A stretch of DNA of 64,000 nucleotides, from assembly GCF_900109455.1 (NCBI RefSeq), contig NZ_FOAG01000001.1, positions 496,001-560,000 on the forward strand. The letters run 5' to 3'. Source of the stretch: Roseovarius azorensis (GTDB lineage: Bacteria; Pseudomonadota; Alphaproteobacteria; Rhodobacterales; Rhodobacteraceae). Positions 26,039 through 35,945 of the stretch are shown here, piece by piece. The notes under the pieces were generated by a model. That model saw nothing but the letters and a program-made list of their open reading frames with translations, ran no database searches and was not told where the DNA came from. Every line of letters starts with the position of its first letter. The stretch's first letter is position 1. A program made the position numbers and the translations under genes.

Positions 26039-27382
26039 GTGAGGGCAGAAGCATTGAAAGCGAACGGATTGATACTTGGCCTCGCCGCGGTCCTTGCCCT
26101 GACGGCCTGTTCCCGGAAAGAGGCGATTCTGAGCGGTGAACGCGAAGGCATCCAGGAGGTTCTGCAATCCGAGACCGCCCGCGCGCAGGCTGATGAGGTA
26201 ACGGTGAACCGGGTTCAGCCGGTCTCCTTGCAGCCCGCAACCGTGAATGCCGATTGGCGCCAGAGGATCGGCACCCCGTCGACCCGTACGGCGCATCCCG
26301 CGCTTGGCCGCGCGCCGCAACTGGCCTGGGCGGTCAATATCGGGGCGGGCGACGGGCGGCGGGTGCGGATCACCGCTGATCCGGTCGTGGCCGAGGGGCG
26401 CGTCTTCACACTCGACGCGCTGGCGCAGGTGGCGGCGGTCTCGACCGGGGGTCAGCTGCTCTGGACCACCGATCTGACCCCGGCCGATCAGAATTCGAAC
26501 AGCGCAAGCGGCGGCGGACTGGCCTATGGCGATGGCAAGCTCTTTGTATCTTCCGGCTTTGGCCGCCTGACCGCGCTCGACCCGGCTACTGGCGGAGTGA
26601 TCTGGCAACAGGAAATGGGGGCCACAGGTACCGGAAATCCCACGGTATTCGGGGATCTGGTCTATGTCGTGGCGGGCGACGAGGTTGCCTGGGCGCTGGA
26701 AACCGATACCGGGCGCATCCGGTGGCAGCTGAGCGGCACGCCCGACATTCACAATGTGCTGGGCGGACCGGCCCCGGCAATTACGGACAAATACGCGATC
26801 CTGCCCTTTGGCGCGGGCGAATTGCAGGGTGCGTTCCGTCAGGGCGGTTTGCGGCTCTGGGATGCGCAGATTTCGGGCGAGCGGCTTGGCGTGGCCAGTT
26901 CGCGCGTCACCGACATCACCGGAGATCCGGTGGTCGTGGGCGACCGCGTTTTCGCAGGCACCCATTCTGGGCGCGTGGTGGCCCTGAACCTTGGCAGCGG
27001 CAATCGGGTCTGGACTGCCGCAGATGGCCCGCTCAACCCGGTCTGGCCGGCGGGTGATTCGATCTTTCTGGTCTCCGACCGCAACGAACTGGTGCGGCTC
27101 TCTGCCGATGACGGTTCGCGGATCTGGGCGCATGAACTGCCGCTCTTTACCGACCGGAGGCCAAGGCGGCAGGCTGAAATCGTTGGCCATTTCGGCCCGA
27201 TCATCGCCGGTGGACAGCTGATTCTGGCCTCGGGCGACGGGCAGTTGCGCTTCTTTGACCCGGCGTCGGGTCAGCAGACCGGCGCGACCGCTCTGCCGGG
27301 CGGGGCGACGAGCAATCCGGTGGTGGCGGGCGGCACGCTTTATGTCGTGTCGAAAAAGGGTCAGTTGCTGGCTTTTCGTTGA
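26039..27382 (+). CDS. bamB: Outer-membrane assembly lipoprotein BamB
   Basis: Lipoprotein of the BAM complex that folds outer-membrane proteins; an eight-bladed PQQ-type beta-propeller. The N-terminus has a lipoprotein signal ending in ALTAC, and the body contains repeated blade motifs such as GRVFTLDALAQVAAVSTGGQLLW (shown in part), FGRLTALDPATGGVIWQ and VVALNLGSGNRVW. I place the start at GTG 26039, which has CAAGGGG six bases upstream; TTG at 26054 is an alternative that leaves a shorter signal. The frame stays open to 25979, inside the previous gene. It lies between the YfgM-like gene and der. Confidence 0.87.
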   Translation: MRAEALKANGLILGLAAVLALTACSRKEAILSGEREGIQEVLQSETARAQADEVTVNRVQPVSLQPATVNADWRQRIGTPSTRTAHPALGRAPQLAWAVNIGAGDGRRVRITADPVVAEGRVFTLDALAQVAAVSTGGQLLWTTDLTPADQNSNSASGGGLAYGDGKLFVSSGFGRLTALDPATGGVIWQQEMGATGTGNPTVFGDLVYVVAGDEVAWALETDTGRIRWQLSGTPDIHNVLGGPAPAITDKYAILPFGAGELQGAFRQGGLRLWDAQISGERLGVASSRVTDITGDPVVVGDRVFAGTHSGRVVALNLGSGNRVWTAADGPLNPVWPAGDSIFLVSDRNELVRLSADDGSRIWAHELPLFTDRRPRRQAEIVGHFGPIIAGGQLILASGDGQLRFFDPASGQQTGATALPGGATSNPVVAGGTLYVVSKKGQLLAFR

Positions 27383-27432
27383 GCGTGCAATCCTGTATCA
27401 GGGCGGCCTGATCCGCATCGGAGCCTTTTGCC

Positions 27433-28893
27433 ATGACCTTTACCCTTGCCATCGTGGGCCGTCCCAATGTCGGCAAATCCACGCTGTTCAACCGTCTGGT
27501 GGGCAAGCGTCTGGCGCTGGTCGATGACCAGCCCGGCGTCACGCGAGACCTGCGCGAAGGCGCGGCGCGTCTGGGCGATCTGCGCTTTACCGTGATCGAC
27601 ACGGCGGGGCTGGAGGACGCCACCGACGAGAGCCTGCAGGGCCGGATGCGCAAGCTGACCGAACGCGCGGTCGAGATGGCCGATGTCTGCCTTTTTCTGA
27701 TCGACGCGCGGGCAGGTGTTACGCCGACTGATGAGGGGTTGGCCGAGATCCTGCGCAAGCGTTCGGATCATGTCATTCTCGCTGCCAACAAGGCCGAGGG
27801 CACCCGCGCCGACGCAGGCGTGATCGAGGCCTACGCGCTCGGTCTGGGCGAGCCGATCCGGCTGTCGGCCGAGCACGGTGAGGGGCTGAACGATCTCTAT
27901 GCGCAGCTGATGCCGCTGGCGGATGAATTCGCCAAACGCGCCGAGGCCGAAGCGCCGGAAACCGACATTGATCTCGACGAAGAGGAGGACGACGCACAGG
28001 CGTTTAGCCAGCCGACCAGGGCGCGTCCGATGCAGGTGGCCGTCGTGGGCCGTCCCAACGCCGGAAAATCGACGCTGATCAACACGATCCTCGGCGAGGA
28101 CCGCCTGCTGACCGGACCCGAGGCCGGGATCACCCGCGATGCGATCTCTGTGCAGATCGACTGGGACGGGTTGCCGATGCGCATCTTTGACACGGCGGGC
28201 ATGCGCAAGAAGGCGCGGATCGAGGACAAGCTGGAGAAACTCTCGGTTTCCGACGGGCTGCGCGCGGTCAGGTTCGCCGAGGTGGTGATCGTGCTGCTCG
28301 ATGCCGCCATCCCGTTCGAGCAACAGGATCTGCGCATCGCCGACCTGGCCGAGCGCGAGGGGCGCGCGGTGGTGGTGGCGGTCAACAAATGGGATGTCGA
28401 ACCCGAAAAACAGAAGAAGCTGCGCGAATTGCGCGAGGCCTTCGAGCGGCTCTTGCCGCAGTTGCGCGGCGCGCCTCTGATCGCGGTTTCGGCCAGGACC
28501 GGCAAGGGGCTGGACCGGCTGCGCGAGGCGGTGGCCAAGGCCTATGACGTCTGGAACCGGCGCGTGACCACGGCGCAACTCAACCGCTGGCTCACCGGCA
28601 TGCTGGAACAGCACCCGCCCCCCGCGCCTGGTGGCAAGCGGATAAAATTGCGCTACATGACGCAGGCCAAGACCCGCCCCCCAGGTTTCGTGGTGATGTG
28701 CTCGCATCCCGACAAGCTGCCCGAGAGCTATTCGCGCTATCTGGTCAACGGGCTGCGCGACAGTTTCGACATGCCCGGCACGCCCATCCGCCTCTATATG
28801 CGCAGCCAGTCGGACAAGAACCCCTACAAGGCCAGAAAGAAGGCCGGGCCGTCCAGCCTGCGCAAGCATCTGGCGGGCAGGCCGGGGGGCTAG
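27433..28893 (+). CDS. der: Ribosome-assembly GTPase Der (EngA)
   Basis: Essential double GTPase that acts in 50S ribosomal subunit maturation. The 486-residue chain has two complete G domains: the first with GRPNVGKST (8-16), DTAGL and NKAE; the second with GRPNAGKST near residue 204, DTAGM and NKWD. A KH-like C-terminal domain follows. An acidic linker ([12 protein letters not shown]) joins the G domains. It is the third gene of the YfgM-bamB-der group, 50 bases after bamB. Confidence 0.96.
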   Translation: MTFTLAIVGRPNVGKSTLFNRLVGKRLALVDDQPGVTRDLREGAARLGDLRFTVIDTAGLEDATDESLQGRMRKLTERAVEMADVCLFLIDARAGVTPTDEGLAEILRKRSDHVILAANKAEGTRADAGVIEAYALGLGEPIRLSAEHGEGLNDLYAQLMPLADEFAKRAEAEAPETDIDLDEEEDDAQAFSQPTRARPMQVAVVGRPNAGKSTLINTILGEDRLLTGPEAGITRDAISVQIDWDGLPMRIFDTAGMRKKARIEDKLEKLSVSDGLRAVRFAEVVIVLLDAAIPFEQQDLRIADLAEREGRAVVVAVNKWDVEPEKQKKLRELREAFERLLPQLRGAPLIAVSARTGKGLDRLREAVAKAYDVWNRRVTTAQLNRWLTGMLEQHPPPAPGGKRIKLRYMTQAKTRPPGFVVMCSHPDKLPESYSRYLVNGLRDSFDMPGTPIRLYMRSQSDKNPYKARKKAGPSSLRKHLAGRPGG

Positions 28894-28979
28894 GCATCAT
28901 CCCTTTCCGGGAATGCCGTTATGGTCTTGCTATCCCAGATTGAATTGACGATTATTGGCTTTATTTGGAGGGTAAAGTC

Positions 28980-29177
28980 TTGAAGAGTTATATCAAAATC
29001 CTTGCCATCGCGGCTTTGATGATCGGGCCGGGGTCCGTTTCGGCCGCAGCGGCAACCCGGACCGCCACGCCGACCGCCACGGCAGAGTTCGAACACGGCG
29101 GCGGTTGCCGGAAAAGCTCTCCGCCGGGACAGTGCTGTCACATGGAGACCAGGACGGGCCGGGTGCATTGTCATTGA
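28980..29177 (+). CDS. Small secreted Cys/His-rich protein, TTG start
   Basis: A 65-residue predicted periplasmic or secreted protein. Residues 1-26 form a signal peptide (MKSYIKILAIAALMIGPGSV, then SAAAA). The mature part is only about 40 residues and ends in four cysteines and several histidines: GGGCRKS, SPPGQCCHM and VHCH. The TTG at 28980 is chosen because GGAGGG lies seven bases upstream; no ATG fits. The Cys/His pattern suggests a disulfide-bonded or metal-binding mini-domain. I do not recognise a family. It lies alone between der and the desaturase. Confidence 0.6.
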   Translation: MKSYIKILAIAALMIGPGSVSAAAATRTATPTATAEFEHGGGCRKSSPPGQCCHMETRTGRVHCH

Positions 29178-29277
29178 CCGGGTGAAAATTTCCGTGCCCC
29201 TCTTGCATCGGAGCGGGATAAGGTCAAATCTCGGTTTCGCGAAAGCCTGTTAACCCTCTTGGGCAAGGAGGCCTTAC

Positions 29278-30291
29278 ATGACCGAGACCGCTGCCGAAAC
29301 GTCGCTGCGCACCTTCCTTAAACCCTATACCGCCAAGAGCGACCTGCGCGGCGCGCTGTCCCTTGCGGGCACGCTGGCGGTCTATGCGGGCGCGCTGATC
29401 CTCGGGGCGCACTGGGCCGGGCAGGGGGTGGCACTGGCGGCGCTGCCGATGATCGTGATTCTGGCCTTTGCGTCGGTGCGGCTCTATGTGTTGCAGCATG
29501 ATTGCGGGCATCTGTCGCTCTTTGCAACGCGCTGGCCGAACGAGGCGGCGGGCCATGTGCTGTCGGTCTTTTCGCTGACACCGTTCCGGGTCATGCAATA
29601 CAATCACAACCAGCATCACGCCTATCTGGGCAATCTCGACCACCGCGAAACCACCGAGGTCTATACCATGACCCTGCGGGAATGGCAGTCAGCGCCGTGG
29701 CTCAGACGGCTGTGGTACCGGACCTATCGCAATCCGGCGGTGATGCTGTCGCTGGGCGGGATCTATACCTATTTCATCGCCTATCGCTGGCCGCGCAACA
29801 CGCTGAAGGTGGGGGTGGCGGGCGTGATCGTCCACAACCTGATGCTGGCGGGATATCTCTGGCTGGTCTGGGTCATGCTGGGCATGCCGGGTCTGATCGT
29901 GCTGGGCGCAAGCGCGGTCATCGCGGGGGTGATCGGTGTCTTTCTGGTCTATCTCCAGCACAATTTCGAAGAGACCTACTGGGATCGCAAACCCGATCTG
30001 GATTTCCGCAAGGCGACGCTGGTGGGCTCAAGCTCGCTTGATTTGGGGTGGCTGTGGGATCTGGGCACGGGCAATATCGCCTATCACGACCTGCATCATT
30101 ACAATCCCGGCATCCCCTCCTACAACCTGCGCCGCTGCCAGAACGACTTGCCCGAGGCGCTGAAATCGCATGACGTGATCCGCTGGCCCGAGGCGATCCG
30201 CAGTTTCCGGCTCAAGCTCTGGGATGAAGATACCGGGCGGCTGGTGCCGTTCCCCACGGAAGAGTCTGCGCACGCGGTGACGGCCCGGTAG
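29278..30291 (+). CDS. Membrane fatty acid desaturase
   Basis: A 337-residue integral-membrane di-iron desaturase/hydroxylase. The three histidine boxes that bind iron are all present: HDCGH at 74-78, HNQHH at 110-114 and HDLHH near residue 271. Several hydrophobic helices separate them. Members introduce double bonds or hydroxyl groups into acyl lipids; the exact substrate is not evident. A strong AAGGAGG precedes the ATG at 29278. It is a single rightward gene that converges on serS. Confidence 0.9.
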   Translation: MTETAAETSLRTFLKPYTAKSDLRGALSLAGTLAVYAGALILGAHWAGQGVALAALPMIVILAFASVRLYVLQHDCGHLSLFATRWPNEAAGHVLSVFSLTPFRVMQYNHNQHHAYLGNLDHRETTEVYTMTLREWQSAPWLRRLWYRTYRNPAVMLSLGGIYTYFIAYRWPRNTLKVGVAGVIVHNLMLAGYLWLVWVMLGMPGLIVLGASAVIAGVIGVFLVYLQHNFEETYWDRKPDLDFRKATLVGSSSLDLGWLWDLGTGNIAYHDLHHYNPGIPSYNLRRCQNDLPEALKSHDVIRWPEAIRSFRLKLWDEDTGRLVPFPTEESAHAVTAR

Positions 30292-30309
30292 GGGGGCTGT
30301 CCGCCCCCC
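30291..30309. terminator. Hairpin after the desaturase gene
   Basis: GGGGGGC-TGTCC-GCCCCCC, a 7-bp perfect stem, begins on the last base of the desaturase stop codon. No T-run follows. Its place between two convergent genes (desaturase and serS) supports a termination role. Confidence 0.45.
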
Positions 30310-30328
30310 GTCGCCGCGATGCGGTGCC

Positions 30329-30359
30329 TTCCCCCGAGGGTATTTGTGCCGAGAAGAAG
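30329..30359 (+). repeat. Possible dispersed intergenic motif of Rhodobacteraceae
   Basis: The segment CCCCCGAGGGTATTT followed by GTGCCGAGAAGAAG resembles a short phrase (C-rich, GAGGGTATTT, then G/A-rich) that I have the impression recurs at gene ends in this family. Only one copy is in this window, so the repeat call rests on recollection, not on comparison. It lies just outside the serS stop. Confidence 0.3.
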
Positions 30360-30365
30360 CCTCGA

Positions 30366-31658
30366 TCAGCCCAGCGTGCCGTCCGCCTGCAACATCGTCC
30401 TGCCGCCGAGATAGGGATGCAGCGCGTCGGGCAGGCGGACCGACCCGTCGGCCTGCTGGCCGTTTTCCAGCACCGCAATCAGACAGCGGCCGACGGCGAG
30501 GCCCGAACCGTTGAGCGTATGCACGAACTGCGGCTTGCCGCCGCCTTCGGGCCTGAACCGGGCATTCATCCTGCGCGCCTGAAAATCACCGCAGACCGAG
30601 ACCGAGCTGATCTCGCGATAGGTGTTCTGTCCCGGCAGCCAGACCTCGATGTCATGCGTACGCCGCGCGCCAAAGCCCATGTCGCCGGTGCAGAGCACGA
30701 CGGTGCGATAAGGCAGGCCAAGCCGCTCAAGGATACCTTCGGCGCAGGCGGTCATCCGGTCCAGCTCGGCGCGGCTGTGATCCGGGTGGGTGATCGAGAC
30801 CATTTCCACCTTTTCGAACTGGTGCTGGCGCAGCATCCCGGCGGTGTCGCGCCCCGCTGAACCGGCCTCGGAGCGGAAACACTGGGTATGGGCGACCATG
30901 CGGCGGGGCAGGCTGGCCTCGTCCACGGTCTCGTCATGCACCACGTTGGTCAGCGTCACCTCGGCGGTGGGCACCAGCCACCAGCCATTGGTGGTCTCAT
31001 AGCTGTCCTCGCCGAATTTCGGCAACTGCCCGGTGCCCAGCATCATTTCGGGGCGCACCAGAACCGGCGTCCATGTCTCGGTCAGGCCGTTTTCCTCGAT
31101 ATGGGTATCGAGCATGAATTGCGCCAGCGCGCGGTGCAGGCGTGCCACAGCGCCGCGCAGCACGACAAACCGCGCACCCGACAGTTTGGCCGCCAGTTCG
31201 AAATCCATCCCCGGCAGAACGCCCGCGATCTCGTAATGCTCGCGCGGCGTGAAATCAAACACGCGCGGCGTGCCCCAGCGGTGCAGTTCGACATTCTGGG
31301 TCTCATCCGCACCATCGGGCGTGTCGTCATGGGGCAGGTTGGGGATTTCCATGAGAGCTTGCGTCAGCCGCAGATCAGCCTCCTTTGCCTGCCTCTCATT
31401 TTCCGCAACAAGATCCTTCTTATTAGCCACCGCGCTTCGAAGCTGTTCGAAAAGTTCTTCATTTCCCTCAGCCTTAGCCTTTCCGACGGCTTTGGCGGCA
31501 ACATTAGCTTCAGCTTGGAACTTTTCCGCAGCATGGATCGCCAAACGGCGCTCGCTATCCAAAGCCAACAGATATTCCGAGACCGGTCCCAGCCCGCGCC
31601 GCGCGAGGGCGGCATCAAAGGCGGCGGGGTCTTCACGGATCGCGCGGATGTCGTGCAT
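30366..31658 (-). CDS. serS: Serine-tRNA ligase
   Basis: Class II aminoacyl-tRNA synthetase that charges tRNA-Ser (and tRNA-Sec where present). The 430 residues show the long N-terminal coiled-coil arm that grips the tRNA variable arm (about 30-110), then motif 2 ([15 protein letters not shown], with EKVEMV) and motif 3 ([18 protein letters not shown]). Length is typical. It is divergent from yajC with about 160 bases between the starts. Confidence 0.96.
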   Translation of the reverse strand: MHDIRAIREDPAAFDAALARRGLGPVSEYLLALDSERRLAIHAAEKFQAEANVAAKAVGKAKAEGNEELFEQLRSAVANKKDLVAENERQAKEADLRLTQALMEIPNLPHDDTPDGADETQNVELHRWGTPRVFDFTPREHYEIAGVLPGMDFELAAKLSGARFVVLRGAVARLHRALAQFMLDTHIEENGLTETWTPVLVRPEMMLGTGQLPKFGEDSYETTNGWWLVPTAEVTLTNVVHDETVDEASLPRRMVAHTQCFRSEAGSAGRDTAGMLRQHQFEKVEMVSITHPDHSRAELDRMTACAEGILERLGLPYRTVVLCTGDMGFGARRTHDIEVWLPGQNTYREISSVSVCGDFQARRMNARFRPEGGGKPQFVHTLNGSGLAVGRCLIAVLENGQQADGSVRLPDALHPYLGGRTMLQADGTLG

Positions 31659-31821
31659 GGGTCTGGTCCTCGGGTCATTCGGTGAATCGGTTGCGCGGCG
31701 TTATGCACCAGAAACCGGCCTTGCGCCATGCTTTCGCGCCTTGCAAATAGGCCCCGCCCCGCCTAGGTTCCGCAACAATTCGCGGGCGGTCGTCCGCCCC
31801 ACACCAAGAGGACATATCTAA

Positions 31822-32103
31822 ATGGAATCCTTCGGCCAGTTCATCCCGCTCATCCTGATCTTTGCGATCATGTATTTCCTGCTCATCCGCCCACAGCAGA
31901 AAAAACTCAAGGAACACAAGGCCATGGTCGGGGCGCTGCGCCGTGGCGATCAGGTGGTGACCCAGGGTGGGCTGATCGGCAAGGTCGCCAAGGTCAAGGA
32001 TGACAACGAGATCGAGGTGGAACTGGCCGAGGGCGTCAAGGTGCGGGTGGTGCGCTCGACCATCGCGCAGGTCCTGTCCAAGACGGAACCGGCCGAAAGC
32101 TGA
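31822..32103 (+). CDS. yajC: Sec translocon accessory protein YajC
   Basis: A 93-residue single-pass inner-membrane protein of the SecDF-YajC complex. It has the N-terminal helix IPLILIFAIMYFLLIRPQQK with the invariant RPQQKK, followed by the small cytoplasmic domain (LRRGDQVVTQGGLIGKV). AGGA precedes the ATG at 31822. It is the first gene of the yajC-secDF unit, 39 bases upstream of secDF. Confidence 0.95.
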   Translation: MESFGQFIPLILIFAIMYFLLIRPQQKKLKEHKAMVGALRRGDQVVTQGGLIGKVAKVKDDNEIEVELAEGVKVRVVRSTIAQVLSKTEPAES

Positions 32104-32142
32104 GATCGGATTTTCAGCCCAGGCAACTGAAAAGGCAGGGTT

Positions 32143-34779
32143 ATGCTGCAAATCGCCTTGTGGAAACGTATGTGCATCTGGGGCCTTGTCGCAGCCGGCC
32201 TGATGCTGGCTATGCCCAATGCGTTCTATAGCCGGGTCGAGACCCGTAACGACGCCGCCGCCGCCGTCGAGGCCGGAGCGGATCCCGCCGCCCTGCAGGA
32301 CGATCTGTCGCTCTGGCCAGGCTGGCTTCCGTCGGGGTTGGTCAATCTGGGTCTTGATCTGCGCGGTGGTGCGCATCTGCTGGCCGAGGTGCAGGTTGCC
32401 GATGTCTATCAGGCGCGGGTCGAGGGGATGTGGCCCGAGGTGCGTGACCTTCTGCGCGAGGAACGCGACCGTGTAGGTCCGATCCGCCTGCAGACCACGG
32501 AAGCACCGGAGTTGCGTGTGCGACTGGTCGAGCGCCCCGAAATGGTGAGCGAGGCGGCAAGCCTCGTGCGCGGTCTGGCGCGCCCGACATTCGATGTGCT
32601 GACAGGCATCGGCGGCAGCGACATCGAGGTCACGACCGAAGGCGCCGATATCGTCGTGCGCCTGAGCGAGGCCGAGCAGCGCGCCACCGACGATCGCACC
32701 GTGCAGCAGGCGCTGGAAATCATCCGCCGCCGGATCGACGAGGTCGGTACGCGCGAGCCCACCATCCAGCGGCAGGGCGCGGACCGCATTCTCATTCAGG
32801 TGCCCGGCATAGGCAGCGCGGCGGAACTCAAGGATCTGATCGGCACCACCGCGCAACTGACCTTTCAGCCGGTGATCGGGCGCTCAAGCGATGCAGACGA
32901 ACGGCCCGGACCCGGCAACGAGGTGTTGCCCTCGATTGACGAACCGGGAGTGTACTACATTCTCGAAAAGGCGCCGGTGGTGACCGGCGAGGAACTTGTC
33001 GATGCGCAGCCCGATTTCGACCAGAACGGTCGGCCGGCGGTGTCATTCCGTTTCAACCCGACGGGTGCGCGCAAGTTCGGCGATTACACCGCGCAGAACA
33101 TCGGCAACCCGTTCGCCATCGTGCTGGACGGCGAGGTGATCAGCGCGCCGGTAATCCAGAGCTACATCCCCGGCGGGTCCGGCATCATCACCGGCAATTT
33201 CAACATCGAGGAAAGCACGAATCTCGCTGTGCTGCTGCGCGCCGGGGCCTTGCCTGCGGGGCTGGAGTTTCTCGAAGAGCGCACGGTCGGGCCCGAACTG
33301 GGCGCGGACAGTATCGAGGCGGGCAAGATCGCCTCGCTTGTGGCCTTCGTGCTGGTGCTGCTCTACATGTCTCTCAGTTACGGCATATTCGGGATATTCG
33401 CCAATATTGCGCTCATCATCAATGTGGCGCTGATTTTCGGGCTGCTGAGTGTAATCGGCGCGACGCTGACGTTGCCGGGGATCGCCGGGATCGTGCTGAC
33501 CATCGGCATGGCGGTGGACGCCAATGTGCTGGTTTTCGAGCGCATTCGCGAAGAGGTGAAATCGGCGCGCGGCCCGGCGCGGGCGATCGAACTGGGCTAT
33601 GAAAAGGCGTTGAGCGCCATCGTGGACGCCAATATCACCACCTTCATGACGGCGCTCATTCTCTATGCCATGGGGTCCGGGCCCGTGCGGGGTTTTGCCA
33701 TCACGCTGGGGCTGGGGATCATGACCTCGGTTTTCACCGCACTTTTCGTCACGCGCCTGATTGCGGTGATCTGGTTCGAACGCCGCCGCCCCGGCACCGT
33801 GCTCCAGGGGCGTTCGCTGCGGTTGGTTCCGGAAACCACCAGTTGGGATTTTTTCAGCCGGTGGAAACTCTGGCTGGGGATTTCGGGTGTGATGATCCTA
33901 GTGGCGCTTGGCTCTTTCGGGGTGCAGGGGCTGAATTTCGGTATTGATTTCAAGGGTGGCACCACGATCCGCACCCAGAGCGCCGAGCCGGTGGATATCG
34001 GCAGCTATCGCAGCGCGATCAGTGATCTCGGCCTTGGCGATGTCAGCATCACCGAGGTGTTCGATCCGACCTTCGGCCCGGACGAGAACGTGGCGATGGT
34101 CCGTATCCAGGCGCAGGACGAGGCCGAGGCGGTAACCCCGCAGGTGATTGCCCAGGTCGAGGCCGCGCTGCAGCAGGTGGTGCCCGATATCAACTTCACC
34201 TCTGTCGAGAGCGTTGGACCCAAGGTCTCGGGAGAGCTGATCCAGACCGCGATCATCGCCGTTATTCTCGCGATTGGCGCGGTGCTGGTCTATATCTGGA
34301 TGCGCTTCGAATGGCAGTTCGCCGTGGGCGCCGTGGTGGCGCTGGTGCATGACGTGGCATTGACCATCGGGGTATTCTCGGAATTGCAGATCCAGTTCGA
34401 TCTGGCGATCATCGCGGCGCTTCTGACCATCGTGGGTTATTCGCTGAACGATACGGTGGTGGTGTTCGACCGGGTCCGCGAGAACCTGCGCAAATACAAG
34501 CAAAAGCCACTGCGCGAGGTGCTGAACCTGTCGATCAACGAAACGCTGAGCCGCACGATGATGACCTCGGCCACCACTCTTCTTGCACTTGTGGTGCTAT
34601 ACTTCCTCGGCGGCGACGTGATCCGGGGCTTTGTCTTTGCGATGATCTGGGGTGTCGTTGTGGGCACCTATTCGTCGATCTTCGTGGCCAGTACCGTTCT
34701 GATGTGGCTGGGGGTCAAACGTGACTGGTCCAAGCCGGACGCCACCACGGGCAATCAATTCGCCAATGTAGATGCCTGA
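32143..34779 (+). CDS. secDF: SecDF, fused protein-export membrane protein
   Basis: Proton-driven Sec accessory that helps pull preproteins through the membrane. In one 878-residue chain the SecD half comes first (NLGLDLRGGAHLL near residue 66, a large periplasmic P1 domain, then six helices with GIVLTIGMAVDANVLVFERI), followed by the SecF half (GLNFGIDFKGGTTIR, then TIVGYSLNDTVVVFDRVREN). Both catalytic regions appear intact. Fusion of the two genes is known in some lineages. It follows yajC and overlaps the next gene, a TauE-like transporter, by eight bases. Confidence 0.95.
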   Translation: MLQIALWKRMCIWGLVAAGLMLAMPNAFYSRVETRNDAAAAVEAGADPAALQDDLSLWPGWLPSGLVNLGLDLRGGAHLLAEVQVADVYQARVEGMWPEVRDLLREERDRVGPIRLQTTEAPELRVRLVERPEMVSEAASLVRGLARPTFDVLTGIGGSDIEVTTEGADIVVRLSEAEQRATDDRTVQQALEIIRRRIDEVGTREPTIQRQGADRILIQVPGIGSAAELKDLIGTTAQLTFQPVIGRSSDADERPGPGNEVLPSIDEPGVYYILEKAPVVTGEELVDAQPDFDQNGRPAVSFRFNPTGARKFGDYTAQNIGNPFAIVLDGEVISAPVIQSYIPGGSGIITGNFNIEESTNLAVLLRAGALPAGLEFLEERTVGPELGADSIEAGKIASLVAFVLVLLYMSLSYGIFGIFANIALIINVALIFGLLSVIGATLTLPGIAGIVLTIGMAVDANVLVFERIREEVKSARGPARAIELGYEKALSAIVDANITTFMTALILYAMGSGPVRGFAITLGLGIMTSVFTALFVTRLIAVIWFERRRPGTVLQGRSLRLVPETTSWDFFSRWKLWLGISGVMILVALGSFGVQGLNFGIDFKGGTTIRTQSAEPVDIGSYRSAISDLGLGDVSITEVFDPTFGPDENVAMVRIQAQDEAEAVTPQVIAQVEAALQQVVPDINFTSVESVGPKVSGELIQTAIIAVILAIGAVLVYIWMRFEWQFAVGAVVALVHDVALTIGVFSELQIQFDLAIIAALLTIVGYSLNDTVVVFDRVRENLRKYKQKPLREVLNLSINETLSRTMMTSATTLLALVVLYFLGGDVIRGFVFAMIWGVVVGTYSSIFVASTVLMWLGVKRDWSKPDATTGNQFANVDA

Positions 34780-35524
34780 GATGCTGACATCGGTCTGGGC
34801 GACGCCCGGACTGGTCTGGCTGATGCTGACGATTGGCGTGGCGGGGATCGTGCGCGGCTTTACCGGTTTCGGCACGGCGCTGGTCTTTGTGCCGGTGGCG
34901 GGGATTTTCCTGGCCCCGCAGGTGGTCGTGGGCGTGATCACCCTCACAGGCATCGCCAGCACCTCGGCGCTTTTGCCAAGGGCCTGGGGACAGGCGGACC
35001 GGGCTGAGGTGGCAGTGCTCGCGCTGGCGGCGTTGGTGACGGTGCCGCTGGGCCTGTGGCTGATGGCGCGGCTCGATCCGGTGACGATCCGCTGGATCGT
35101 GGCCTGCGTCGCGGCGCTGACGCTTGGCGCGCTGGTGGCGGGGTGGCGGTTCTCGGGGATCGTGAGCCGCCCGATGCTGATCGTGATCGGGGCGGTGGCG
35201 GGCGTGATTGGCGGGCTGACCGGGCTGACCGGGCCGGTGGTGATCCTGTTCTACCTTGCGGGTCAGTCGGCGGCCCAGTCGGTGCGCGCCAACACGATCC
35301 TGTTTCTGGCGGCGCTCGACGTGGTGATCGTCGCCAACCTGCTGTTGCGGGGTGCGGTGGACTGGCGGATTTTCCTGCTCGCGCTGGCGCTTGCGGTGCC
35401 CTATTTCATCACCTCTCTGATCGGGCAATCGCTGTTTGACCCGCGTCACGAGCGGATTTATCGTTGGGCGGCCTATAGCGTGATCGCGCTGGCAGTGCTG
35501 AGCGGCCTGCCGATCTGGACCTGA
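34772..35524 (+). CDS. TauE/SafE-family membrane transporter
   Basis: A 250-residue integral-membrane protein with seven or eight helices of the TauE/SafE (sulfite/sulfoacetate exporter-like) family. The two family repeats are visible as GIVRGFTGFGTALVFVP and VIGGLTGLTGPVVILFYL. The substrate may be a small organic or sulfur anion, but this cannot be decided. The first ATG at 34772 overlaps the secDF stop; an ATG at 34781 would drop three residues and avoids the overlap. It is followed 11 bases later by the Mth938-like gene. Confidence 0.82.
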   Translation: MPEMLTSVWATPGLVWLMLTIGVAGIVRGFTGFGTALVFVPVAGIFLAPQVVVGVITLTGIASTSALLPRAWGQADRAEVAVLALAALVTVPLGLWLMARLDPVTIRWIVACVAALTLGALVAGWRFSGIVSRPMLIVIGAVAGVIGGLTGLTGPVVILFYLAGQSAAQSVRANTILFLAALDVVIVANLLLRGAVDWRIFLLALALAVPYFITSLIGQSLFDPRHERIYRWAAYSVIALAVLSGLPIWT

Positions 35525-35535
35525 GGAGCGCCCCC

Positions 35536-35889
35536 ATGCGCATGACCGAAATCAGCTTTGGCGGGGCCACGCCGATCGACGGCTACGGGCCGGGGTTCTT
35601 TCGCGTGGCGGGGCAGGTGCTGGAGGGGGCGATCTGCGTCACCCTGACCGGGGCCAGAGGTTGGGGCGGATATGAGGATGCCGCAACGCTGCTGGCGCTG
35701 GTCGGAGAGGTCGACGTGATCTTCATCGGTACGGGGGCAGAGATGACGCATATCCCGCGCGATCTGCGCGCGCGGCTGGAGGATGCTGGCCTCGGCGTCG
35801 AGACGATGAATTCACCCGCCGCCTGCCGCACCTACAACGTGCTCCTGTCCGAAGGGCGGCGGGTCGCGGCGGCGTTGCTGCCGGTGTGA
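35536..35889 (+). CDS. Mth938-like domain (DUF498) protein
   Basis: A 117-residue single-domain protein of the Mth938/DUF498 family, related to the mitochondrial complex I assembly factor NDUFAF3. Recognisable parts are YGPGFFRVAG, then DVIFIGTGAEM and the C-terminal SPAACRTYNVLLSEGR. GAGGAG lies upstream of the ATG. In alphaproteobacteria this gene is often found beside yajC-secDF, as here. Molecular function is not established. Confidence 0.88.
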   Translation: MRMTEISFGGATPIDGYGPGFFRVAGQVLEGAICVTLTGARGWGGYEDAATLLALVGEVDVIFIGTGAEMTHIPRDLRARLEDAGLGVETMNSPAACRTYNVLLSEGRRVAAALLPV

Positions 35890-35945
35890 CGATGCGCGCG
35901 GCGATCACGCTTTTCGCAGCCCGCGCATTGGGCTAAGCAGGGCGC

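Noticed and set aside
27361..28869. 502-codon open frame on the minus strand
   Set aside because: Antisense shadow of der; no recognisable protein features.
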